Shown here piece by piece: positions 35,394 through 45,026 of a stretch of 64,000 nt of DNA. How positions within the stretch are numbered: the first letter of the stretch is position 1; every line of letters starts with the position of its first letter. Made by a program: the position numbers and the translations under genes. The notes below the pieces were generated by a model. That model ran no database searches. It worked only from the letters and a program-made list of their open reading frames with translations, and was not told the DNA's origin. This stretch comes from Apostichopus japonicus (Eukaryota; Echinodermata; Holothuroidea; Aspidochirotida; Stichopodidae): positions 17,409,484-17,473,483 of the forward strand of contig NC_092564.1 in assembly GCF_037975245.1 (NCBI RefSeq), given 5' to 3'.

Positions 35394-37694
35394 GAATAGG
35401 AAAATCCAGAACAGTGAAAAAACTTCCAGCCTCCACCGGGATTCGAACCCAGGCCTCCCGCTTTATATGCGGACACCCTAACCACTAGGCTATATATGGA
35501 CGCTGATTGTATGTCCAGAATTTCGAAACCGGTATAAGGAAAGTCGTAATTCCACTCTAGGCGCTTGTCACCTGTATCGAACAATACTAGTTCTGTTTTG
35601 GTGACATATAAGCATAGGCGTAGGAGGCGGGGGGCTGGGGGGCTGCAGCCCCCCCCCCAACCAATTATTTTTGTGAAAATTCGGGCAATATGCTGAGAAT
35701 TTTTCGGGCACCTACTGGAAGAATAATAATTTGCAGAGTGTTTTTCATTTTTTTTTTTGTGAAAATTCGGCAATATGCTGAGAATTTTTCGGGCATCTAC
35801 AGAAAGAGTAATAATTTGCAATGTGTTTTTCAATTTTTTGGTGAAAATTCGGGCAATATGCTGAGAATTTTTCGAGCACCTACTAAAAAAAAGAATAATT
35901 TGCAATGTGTTTTTCAAATTTTTTGGTGAAAATTTGGGCAATATGCTGAGAATTTTTCGGGCATCTACCAGTGGCGGAGCGTTCATACAGTCAGAGGGGG
36001 CGGATGCCCCCCTGTCGGACTCAAATGGACTGCTAGCGCCCTTTTCAGCTTTTTTACCACTTTCTACTTATTCGGGATTATTGACTTTTTATTGCGATCT
36101 CAAATACCTATTGACATTTGTCACATTTTGTCGGTGCAATTTTCTGACAAATGGCGATGACACCTATTTATTCTTCGTTTATCTGCAAATTAGCTAGGCC
36201 TGGAAAGGGTCATTTCCGGCGATCTAGGGAGTATCTTTACTCCAAAAAATTTTCTACGCTCCGCGCCAACCAGTGGTGGCGCTCCGCTTAGATAGTGTCA
36301 GAAAACGCCCCTACAGACCATTCTCTCCCCCTGACTAATACCCCTAGCTCCGCCACTGGCACCTACTGAAAGAAGAAGAATTTGAAATGTGCTTTTTTTT
36401 CAATAGTTAAACTTATATTATTATCATTATTGTTGTAACGACTTCCCCAATAATTAAAACCAAAATGGAAGGGTAATAACACGAACAATGATTTTATGTT
36501 ATTGGCATGTGATGTAATAAGCGATGAATGCCTATATGATATGCACATTAACATGTGGAACGCGCGCGGAGCGCGCGAAAAATGTTGGTTATATTTTTCG
36601 GGCAAGTCGTTACAGCCCCCCCAAATCAAATGAGGCTCCTACGCCTATGCATATAAGCCCTTCTCTAGAGATCAAACATGATGCTAACCAACTCGAAATC
36701 ATTTATGATTCCTTAAAAGCCGGATCTAGAAAGAGATATATAGTTACGTATAGAGTTCCGCTATCTGAGCCATCAGATGACTCCCACGTGCACTCTTTCC
36801 AGTTTCTTGAAGGCGACACGTCATACCAACTATCATCGGTCCCCGTTCCGATAGGTCCATCGTCTCCTTGGACTCCAGGGAGGCCACGGGGCCCAACACA
36901 TGACTGTGGTATATGAGGACATAAAGGAATGATTTCATAAAGAGGTGGAGTGTTTAATGCTACCATTTTCGGTTAAACAGTACTTATAAGAATGATGGAT
37001 GGGTGCGTGGATTTGAACCTCCCATTTAAACTTGAAAACTGAATAGGCATATATACTTCTTAAGTCCATTAAAAGGCTTATTAAAAAATCTAGTCACATA
37101 GAAGGAGGGGAAAAAGCGTGAATGGCTCGCCAATGAAAAAATAAAAAAACATTACATTTATGTAATATTGGCCTACATACATGTAGGCCAATATAACAAT
37201 TCTATACTATAGATTAAAATGGTAGAAATCCAACATATAGTCGTATAGAAGCTTGCTAAACGGTTGCTACCACTTACGTATTCATTTATTTGTAAATATT
37301 AATTAATGAAACGGCTTGGTAAGAATGGATGGTACCGTGACCCGGTTAACACCTCCGATTTACCCTTCCCAGTTCAAGATGTGATATTATATACCAAATG
37401 TCTGGTTGCAGAACATATATATATACTTTCTATGCAGCTCATCGATTCTCATGACTATCTTGCGTGAATTATATATATATACAATAACATGACCAAAGTA
37501 TTTCAAAGTCCATTTTAAAACGTTTCTCTTTGTCTCTTAGAAATATAAATTTGGTGAAATAGTAAAGTAACAGTCATTCAATTCTTCTAGGAACAATAAT
37601 TGATTATATTTACCTGTGATCCATTCCCTGACAATACCAGGAATGATAAAAACAGGAACACATTTAGAAACGATGTTATCATCATGTCGGCCAT
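34126..37694 (-). CDS. CTHRC1-like secreted collagen-repeat protein, gene C (196 aa)
   Basis: Four exons: 37614-37694, 36748-36903, 34839-35046 and 34126-34271, with lengths and phases identical to gene B. Same architecture: signal peptide, five Gly-X-Y triplets, then the CTHRC1-type domain with [17 protein letters not shown]. Compared with gene B I count six replacements, four of them in the signal peptide (positions 11, 12, 14 and 22), plus T to S in exon 2 and N to D late in exon 3. All frames are intact, so both copies look functional. Intron 2 is enlarged by a DNA element (35613-36649). Confidence 0.95.
34600..34803. mobile_element. hAT-like MITE in intron 3 of gene C
   Basis: Orthologous to the element at 28977-29169, with the same CAGGCCCG...CGGGCCTG ends and a slightly longer C-rich interior. 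It was copied along with the duplication. Confidence 0.78.
35317..35387. repeat. (AT)n microsatellite in intron 2 of gene C
   Basis: A near-pure TA run next to the tRNA-headed SINE. It corresponds to the left-block arrays. Confidence 0.9.
35395..35495 (-). mobile_element. tRNA-headed SINE in intron 2 of gene C
   Basis: Same insertion as at 29930-30045. The A box TAGCCTAGTGGTTAGG is at 35477-35492 and the B box GGTTCGAATCC at 35439-35449 on the minus strand. Confidence 0.85.
35670..35960. repeat. Four tandem ~85-bp units inside the element at 35613
   Basis: Each unit has GTGAAAATTCGGGCAATATG, then AATTTTTCGGGCA and AATAATTTGCA. The 238-residue minus-strand open frame here is only this repeat read through. 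Confidence 0.85.
35969..36358. mobile_element. hAT-like MITE, 390 bp, nested (inverted copy of the 17611 MITE)
   Basis: The ends are CAGTGGCGGAGC and GCTCCGCCACTG, exact inverted repeats. The flanks GCATCTAC (35961-35968) and GCACCTAC (36359-36366) match 7 of 8. The interior matches 17611-18006 and 40200-40596 in the opposite orientation. Confidence 0.9.
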
Positions 37695-37780
37695 ATTCTT
37701 GCACGTTAATGTGTATATACTACACTAGTGATCGCACTGATGTCATCAACAAGGGGTCTTCAACAATTTAAAAGGTGCCA
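37695..37780 (-). promoter_or_regulatory. Candidate promoter of gene C
   Basis: TGATGTCATCA is at 37738-37748, at the same distance from the ATG as in gene B. The TTTAAA word of gene B is altered here to TTTTAAATTG, so the core promoters may differ. Confidence 0.3.
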
Positions 37781-38044
37781 TCGATTAACTCTCCCCCTTT
37801 ATTCTTCGTACCCCGCCTTTGTAAAGCCATCGATCAACCCATTCTATATACGCTACTTTACTGCCTTGAAATGTTATACCAGGTTACTGCTTTGGTTTAG
37901 AGGGCGCTTTCTTTTTCTATGACTCGGCGCCACTCTTCAGGTGTATAGCTCTGCTACGGCTCAGCACCGTACATCTATATGTCCGGCTCTGCTATATACC
38001 GGTTGCTATAAACGCTCTGTGTAAAACTTGGACAACAGTCAAAG

Positions 38045-38309
38045 CTGTATTTTTCTTTGGCATATAAGTGCATAATTCTGACAATTCTACCTTTGCATAT
38101 ACGGACAGGACTCCCGCCACAGGGGAGGGAGATGGCGGGGTTGTCCTGCATTAGTATTGTATTGATGTACACTGCAATGATGGGGGAGTGGTATAGGTTA
38201 TGCAGGTCGACAATTTCTGCACCACTGAAGATTGGTCTAACCTCTCCTACCCCCTCATCAATAAAACACCGTGTAAGTGTTCGCGTCTTTATTCTCCATG
38301 ATACAACAT
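38045..38309. other. 265-bp segment private to the right block
   Basis: It lies between CAACAGTCAAAG and CGTTAAAAAC, which are contiguous in the left block near 31500. There are no inverted ends or clear target duplication, so it is either an insertion here or a deletion in the left block. It is not recognised. Confidence 0.55.
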
Positions 38310-38776
38310 CGTTAAAAACTATATCCTATACTTCAAACACATTTCCAGCGACTGACATATGTAACAGAAACAATGCATGTGTATAAGTGAACATGTCTTT
38401 CAATCAGATCAGCCGATATGGTTTTTATCCATCGATATAAATTTGCTTGATAGATATCAGTTTCAAAATCCATAAAATGTGCCCTGATTTCTTTTATCTT
38501 CACCACAGAACCGTCCCGACGACATGGGTGCACAAGGAATATTCCGTATTTGAGTGTTTTAACTTGAAAACAGGACACTTTTCATAAGTCACAATTTCAT
38601 TTAATTTTTCCAACAAAAGGGCAAGTAAAAATTAAACAAACTATTGAAAAGCAAGTTTTCAAAAACAAGGGAGCCTTCTTATGGGAAGCGGGTACTGCAG
38701 AAAGTAAAAACAAAAGGGTGGAGGGGGTGGGGGGGGGGGGAATTACAGGGCTCTCCAGGTTACGCCGCCCTTGTGT

Positions 38777-39886
38777 AAGGGTAACAAAGAACTCTGGATT
38801 ATTTTTCTCTTTGTATGCATTTGATAAGCACGTGCTTCTGTATGACATCTTATGACATTAAACAGATTGATATTTGTGTTCTTCTATCGATTTGATACGT
38901 GAGCTTGAGTGATTAATGAGAAATCGTGTGATATAATCGCAATTGGGCAAAGAACATTTATTTTCAAGAAATATCAATACGTATCAGTAAACCTAGATGT
39001 ACTAAATGCTTTAGATGGGGTTGGTCAGTGGGTGGTATCGGTAGAGTGCACTCATATATGCTGTTTGATGCTTGTCACTAAGCTATATAGGGTACAGCTG
39101 TATAGCCGTACAAAGCTTTTCTGTACACATCTCATTATATAATCAACATAAATGTCATAATCTTCATCATCATAGGAGGAAGGTGTGCATTCTACATGTT
39201 ATAAATTTTTGCCAATGAGATATATACGGTCACGTGCTAGATCCCCCACCCCCAATGTGATACACAGTCAGATAATGGTAAGTTGGTCACTCATGCTGCA
39301 GATTCCAACAAGCATTTAAATACCATGCACTCTTAAAGCAGTTATCAGCACTGAGACATTTAATAATATATTTGAATTCTCATGATCAATAAATTCACAT
39401 TTGGGGTATAGTATTTTAGCAAACCAGATATATATAGGCTAAGTTTTGTGAACTTTTGAAGCTGATCTTTATATCTCTAAATTTGTTTTATATAGGGTAC
39501 CTTATTTTGATCTGTAACATCTACAACAATTTAATGACACATTCATATATTTCAAATTAGTCGATAATTTGGAGAAAAAAAAGACTAAACAATTGCTGAG
39601 AACTTATATATAGTGTAACGTAGGACAGACTAATTGCGTTACTTTTAATGCAAATTTTAAGCTTCAATGTAAAAAAATTTCTGTTAAACCGATGCAATAT
39701 GCGACGAACTCACGCAGTCGGTCAACTGACAGCAAAATTAAGCTGGGATTCACTATAAGTTTGAATCCCAAACCAATTTTACCAATTTTACCTATTACTT
39801 AACAAATAACGGTAGAATTTAACCGAAAGTGCATCTGAACGATCCAAATCTATAAACATGGACATGCTTTTGGATATTGTTTGGGA
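38777..39886. other. Intergenic DNA
   Basis: AT-rich; no gene or element recognised. Confidence 0.4.
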
Positions 39887-40974
39887 CAGGCGCGGCGGAA
39901 CGGAAAAATTATTGGGGGGCTAATGTGTGGAGACCATCTAAGCGGAGCGCCACCATCGGTTGACGCGGAGCGTACAAGAAAATTTTGGGTTTTTCAAACC
40001 CCCAGATGGCCGGAAACGGCACTTCCCGAGTGTTTTATGCTGCAAATACCTAGCCCTATAAAACATGGGTCTCAAGCCTGCAATTTCTCAGATTGCACGT
40101 AAAAGTCTGTGAAAACATTGTAATTTGTATATTCGATAATGTTTTAAGAGAGTAGCTATTACTCGTAGTGTACAAAGACGTTTTTGAGTGTAGTAAGGGC
40201 AGTGGCGGAGCTAGGGGTATTGGTCAGGGGGGGGGGCAAGAATGGTCTGTAGGGGCGCTTTCGACACTATCTAAGAGGAGCGCCACCACAGGTTGACGCG
40301 GAGCGTACAGAAATTTTTTGAGTAAAGATACTCCCTAGATTGCAGGAAATGACCCTTTCTGGGCCTTGCTAATTTTCAGATAAACAGTGAATAAATAGGT
40401 GTCGTCTCCATTTTGTCGGAAAATTACACCAACAGAATATGAAAAATGTCAATAGGTATATGAGAGCGCAATAAAATAGTCAATAATCGCGAATAAGTAA
40501 AAAGGAGTGCTGGAAAGGGCGCCAGCAGTCTATTTGAGTCCGTCAGGGGGGGGGGGCATCCGCCCCCTGACTGTATATATGGACGCTCCGTCACCAAGTA
40601 AGGGGATGTTTGAGAACTGGCTGAAATGAGGCAAGTCATTGGCCTAAGACGAAGTTGTGTTACGCTTACCGGTACTCACACTCACTGCTTCCACTTTTCA
40701 CGGGGCGTGAAGACGCGGTTGGGGTGACAATGTGGTCTATAGCCAGGGGACGGGCCGAGGGTCCCCCAGCATTTACTAAAATTATTACACCTATATAGTA
40801 TACGTGTGCATCGGACAGATCGACAAATATGCATTGAAAAATGGGCAGATGCACGTTTCGGAGCTTTGGTAAATATTGGGGGGGCTTAACACGCATTTGC
40901 CCCCTCAACTTTTTCATTGGGGGGGCTGAGCCCCCCCCCCCCCCCCCCAAGCCCCCCCGGTTCCGCCGCCACTG
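39887..40974. mobile_element. hAT-like composite element, 1088 bp, second insertion
   Basis: The ends are CAGGCGCGGCGGAACGG and CGGTTCCGCCGCCACTG. The 8-bp direct repeat GTTTGGGA is exact at 39879-39886 and 40975-40982. The interior matches 17293-18368 throughout, including the nested MITE (40200-40596). The different target duplication shows that this is an independent jump of an already nested element. Confidence 0.93.
40200..40596. mobile_element. hAT-like MITE nested in the composite at 39887
   Basis: The 8-bp repeat AGTAAGGG is at 40192-40199 and 40597-40604, the same site as in the first composite. The right end has decayed (GCTCCGTCACCA). Confidence 0.88.
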
Positions 40975-40982
40975 GTTTGGGA

Positions 40983-43000
40983 GTGAGGAGGCGGAGAGGC
41001 GAGGTCCGAACCGGCTTAAGGAACCCCTCCCTTATCCCCCCCCCCCACGTTACATGTCCGAGCATGTAAAATGAATTGTCAGAAAACACTTGATTATGTA
41101 GTAGGGCCTACATTGCGATATTAAGCCCATAGATAATGTGAGTGAGCCCCTCTCTGACCTCCTCTAATATCTGTTACCTCGCCCCCGCCCTTTCCCCTCC
41201 TCCGGTACTCCGAGCAACAATTTTCGAAGGTTGCAATTCGCCCCACTGTATATTTCCCAATCATGCACTGAAATATTGAATTTTCATGTACGAAATTATT
41301 TGAGAGAATGCTGTCGAGGGTTAAAAAAGAGTACGTTGAATATATTTGAGTTTCATCTCTCAATGTTTAGCAAACTTAAATGTCGGAGCCAAATAAATAC
41401 GATCAATATTATATTGAGTGGGCTGGTCTTACTCTAAATTGACAAGAACTTAGACAGCAATCACGTGAACACAATGGTTGGGCCATTTTTCAACGTACCG
41501 TAGTTTCAGTGCTATAACCCGCGGGAAAAAAATATATGAGAAATTACATGTAAAAGAGCTTAAAAGCCTTCCAATGTGTAATGCATGCGATTTAAACAGT
41601 TAATTAGGAAATTTGACAATAGATTTGTTGGCAATGTTTTCTTTATTGCAATTTCCAGAGACTCGTCCCCTGACTCTAGCCGCCTATAGCGGTATCATTA
41701 GCGAAGCTGACGGACAACTCCAGTTACTCCACTCATGTTGGGCCTACGTGCATAGACTAAGGTGAAACTGCCGCTGTTATCATCTCATATTTCATGAATG
41801 TGGGTTTACCTGCTTAGTTTCATCAACTCACGAAACAAAATATTTTCTTTGATTTGATTTCGTGGATAACCTTGCTAAAGGGCAGGAACTTGTATGGATG
41901 TCCGTGTGTCCTCTGGACTCAGAAAGTAATGTTTGGTGACGAGACTCGGTAAAGTGAGTTTGGAGTATCACTATCAGACCATGAAGACGAGACACCGGTG
42001 ATAGCCTAACGTTAGATAGACAGTGTTACTTATTCTGAAGTTCTGCTGCTGCCCCTCTAACTTTGTAGGACTGTGGACATTGGAAATAGGATCGGACTCT
42101 AGGACTGGCAGGAGGCCGCAACTCGAGCCACATCTTGTGGTCTAGCTATTCGGTATGTCATTGTCATAGATTTATGTAAACACGAGGAGTGGTAGTGTTG
42201 GGGATCCATTCTGTTAACTACTATTATTGTAACTTAAAGTGTTTCGCAATTAATTTGAAAAGTAAAGCCTAGCCTACCTATAAGATGTATAGCATTAATA
42301 AGTAGGCATAACTCTATAGAGGCTAACTTTAAAATAAGGTTTGTACAGACCCACAATACAGACAATACTAGAATAGGGTGAATCACATATTACTTTAAAA
42401 AAAAACAGTGTGAATTAATTTGGCATCTCATTTTCAAAAAGAATCTGATACGTTCAGATAAATTCAGGGAAAGAAATTGGGGTGTGGGGAGGGACAATGG
42501 GTGGGAGTTTGAAAGAGGTAATTGTGCATAGGCCTAGGTGAAATCATGATCAGTATGTACTACCCGAAAGTGTTCCACAGCTGGGTTCAGCACATACAGT
42601 ACAATTCCATGGTTTGTATTTTACCAAAAAGAAGTTCTATATCTTGTGTAATAATATCAATATTCCCTGAAAACGTTATCAAAGGAGCACAACAAAGAGT
42701 GAAATACCCTTATACCTTGTTAATAGGCTTCAGAAATCCAACTTTTCAAATTAATGCGCAAATTGATAGTCCTTAGGCGAAAAAATATGAGTTCCTCACT
42801 TATGTTGATAAATAAAGTTTGATCCTTGAGTATAATCAATACATGTACATTAATTGGGATTTTCCTATTGTTTGTTTGTTAATGTGCAGTAGTCCAATTT
42901 GTTTCATCATAGTAAACCAAAATCCAATTTAAAAGAAAATATTCCACTTAGACCTCACAATTCACAGTGTATTACTTGACCTAGTAACAGGTAGACCCTT
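40983..43000. other. Intergenic DNA
   Basis: C/G-rich to about 41060, then mostly AT-rich. 41880-42160 is less AT-rich and ends in a GTATGT word, so a non-coding 5' exon of the plus-strand gene is possible but unsupported. Confidence 0.3.
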
Positions 43001-43579
43001 TAAAGGCATGATGACTCGCCCCAAACCGCGTGCGGCCATCTGAAAAAGTTAACTTTCTGTTGCTTGCAAGTGACGTTTTGTTCGTGTCGCTACAAAATGC
43101 AGACAGTAATGAAGCGTGATACCTTGTTATCGTTAGGTGGACCTGAGATGTCCATCGCTTATCGTTTATTCAATTCAATTTTCAATTCTTTATTTCCAGT
43201 ATAAATCATTAAAAATTTATAAATAGGAAAATAAATAAAATTATGATAAAGATATAAAATAGTAAATACTAGACAAAACACTGAAAAACAAAATCACAAC
43301 AATGGTTCTAGAGCACCATGCTGTATGAACATGGACGCCCTATAAACAAAAGAATTCCTATAAAGTTCAATACACAGTTTATACACTGTGCTGTGGGTTT
43401 TGACCACAGCTGTATGTACTGACTGTACACTAGTGTCTAATTACCCACGGTAGCAAGCTGTCTGTGTATTTTCTGGGAACAATGGTGGTGTCTAACACTT
43501 CTGTTACACCTCATTCGAAACTAGGTCAGATTACCGGCATTAGACGTTTCTTTTGTGCGAGTTTCACACCCTTTAAAAA
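43001..43579. mobile_element. Dispersed repeat with CTTTAAAGG-type ends, second copy
   Basis: It matches 27419-28337 but lacks the MITE (empty CGTGATAC at 43115-43122). It carries its own insertion at 43169-43381. Outside the shared ends the flanks are unrelated, so the ends mark element borders. Confidence 0.72.
43169..43381 (-). mobile_element. 5'-truncated non-LTR retrotransposon 3' end
   Basis: On the minus strand it ends GAAATAAAGAATTGAAAATT then GAATTGAAT, an (AATTG)n-type tail. The left-block copy lacks this segment. GTTTA flanks both sides as a possible short target duplication. Confidence 0.65.
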
Positions 43580-43951
43580 GCATTGTATGTAAGTCAGGGA
43601 ATAATTTAACAATTTGTGTAGCAGTTTTGAAGTCACAGAACTTGTCTCTTATGAAATGTTAAGGTTCCTGTGTGAAAAATTGCTATACATCTTTGGACTA
43701 TGATAGCAGTTTGATCATTTTGCATGACATTTTGCGATGCGATAAAGGATAAATTATTCCCTGTATTGACTTCAGATTACAATATGCAATTCAACATAAC
43801 ATTACAGTATATGTGCAGTATATATACATGTATGTATGTACAGTATTATGAAAATAATTGGGGCCATTATAAACAAGGATAGACAATAGAAGTTTCGTAG
43901 TCATTAGTTTATTGCTATTCCAGCAAAATGAATTGAGTAAATCTGGTACTT

Positions 43952-44142
43952 TTTATAAGGAAAAGTAGCCCAGGAAAGAACCTGGGCACGAAAACCAAAC
44001 TACCGAACGACTGATCCGCTCTCAACCCCAGTCCCCTTGCATCGGGGCTGTGACTGTGTGATCATCGTCGCGTATGTATCACCATTCCCCTCAAAAGGGA
44101 ACATATATACTACACATGATCTTAGCCAAAAGGCCGAGAAGC
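43952..44142 (-). mobile_element. U2-headed SINE copy 3, best preserved
   Basis: The minus strand starts CGCTTCTCGGCCTTTTGGCT, identical to U2 snRNA, followed by AAGATCATGTGTAGTATATA. The body ends near CTTTTCCTTATAAAAA. The flanking 17-mers GAGTAAATCTGGTACTT (43935-43951) and GAGTAAATCTGATACTT (44143-44159) match 16 of 17. Confidence 0.92.
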
Positions 44143-44159
44143 GAGTAAATCTGATACTT

Positions 44160-44833
44160 CTCACCATAAGTCATCTTCTCATCCTAGCTGTAGTAATTTT
44201 TTTTCTTTTTTTTTGGCATTTGTCATTGGATCTGTCTCTCATAGTAAAAGACTTGTGGTTCCGGAAGATAATCTAGCATCAAAAGCAGCCAGTCAATCTG
44301 TGTTTTGTTGTGAAGAGAAGAAAAGATAAATTGCACAATGAAAACTGTGCACTGTTATTTGCTAGCCTGGGCTTTTTCATCACCTCCCCCAACCCCCCCT
44401 CTTAATTCCTATTTGGGGAACCAACCAGCTGGGACAAGTACCTATTCAATTGAATTGTGGATGATGACAATTAGATCTACTGTGAACTATTCAGGTGACA
44501 CAGATACAGCTCAATAAGAAAAGAGGATGGCTCATGTATTGCAATGCATTCTTGAGAGGCTTTAGCTGGAGAGAAAATCCTCTTAACTGTGGTTTGCTTA
44601 TAACACTTAGCTTTAGTTGGAACTGACTCATAGACAGTCCTGTGTTGAATGGATTTTTTGGTAATATATTTGTGTTGCTGGTACTGTTTATTGGGTGCTG
44701 CATGCATGACCATCTCCTTTAACATGATGATATATGGAAGAGGGGGGGGGAGAAAAAAAGAGGGAACAAGGGAAATGTCTTAAAGAAGCCAAGAACTGTA
44801 TGGAATCAATACCTCAAGACCTTGAGTACAATA
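44160..44833. other. Intergenic DNA between two SINEs
   Basis: No feature is seen beyond a G-run at 44741-44750. Confidence 0.35.
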
Positions 44834-44840
44834 TATGTGT

Positions 44841-45019
44841 TGCTTCTCTGCCTTTTGGCGAAGATCATGTGTTCCTTTTGAGGGGAATGGTGATACACAC
44901 CTGACGATGATCACACAGTCACAGTCCCAATGGAAGGGGACTGGGATTGAGAGCGGATCGGTCGTTCGGTTGTTTGGTTTCGTGCCCAGGTTCTTTCTTG
45001 GGTGACTTTTCTTAAAAAG
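44841..45019 (+). mobile_element. U2-headed SINE copy 4
   Basis: The plus strand starts TGCTTCTCTGCCTTTTGGCG and continues AAGATCATGTG. The body has GGGAATGGTGATACACACC, TGAGAGCGGATCGGTCG and the end GACTTTTCTTAAAAAG. TATGTGT flanks at 44834-44840 and 45020-45026. The branch-recognition part (GTAGTATATG) is deleted. Confidence 0.85.
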
Positions 45020-45026
45020 TATGTGT

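Larger units (their letters stand above)
35613..36649. mobile_element. hAT-like element, 1037 bp, private to intron 2 of gene C
   Basis: The ends CATAGGCGTAGGAG and CTCCTACGCCTATG are exact inverted repeats. The 8-bp direct repeat CATATAAG is exact at 35605-35612 and 36650-36657. Gene B has the empty site (ACATATTAGCC near 30148). Inside are four tandem ~85-bp units (35670-35960) with TTCGGGCAATATGCTGAGAA, and a nested MITE (35969-36358). No transposase. Confidence 0.93.
31971..38770. repeat. Tandem duplication block, right copy (~6.8 kb)
   Basis: Head-to-tail second copy of 25621-31970, containing gene C. Private features are a longer minisatellite interrupted by a retrotransposon 3' end, a 1037-bp DNA element in intron 2, and about 265 bp at 38045-38309. 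It lacks the 27419-28437 insertion of the left block. Confidence 0.93.

Noticed and set aside
41880-42160. A non-coding first exon of the plus-strand gene
   Set aside because: Only base composition and a GTATGT word suggest it; no promoter motif or coding link can be shown.
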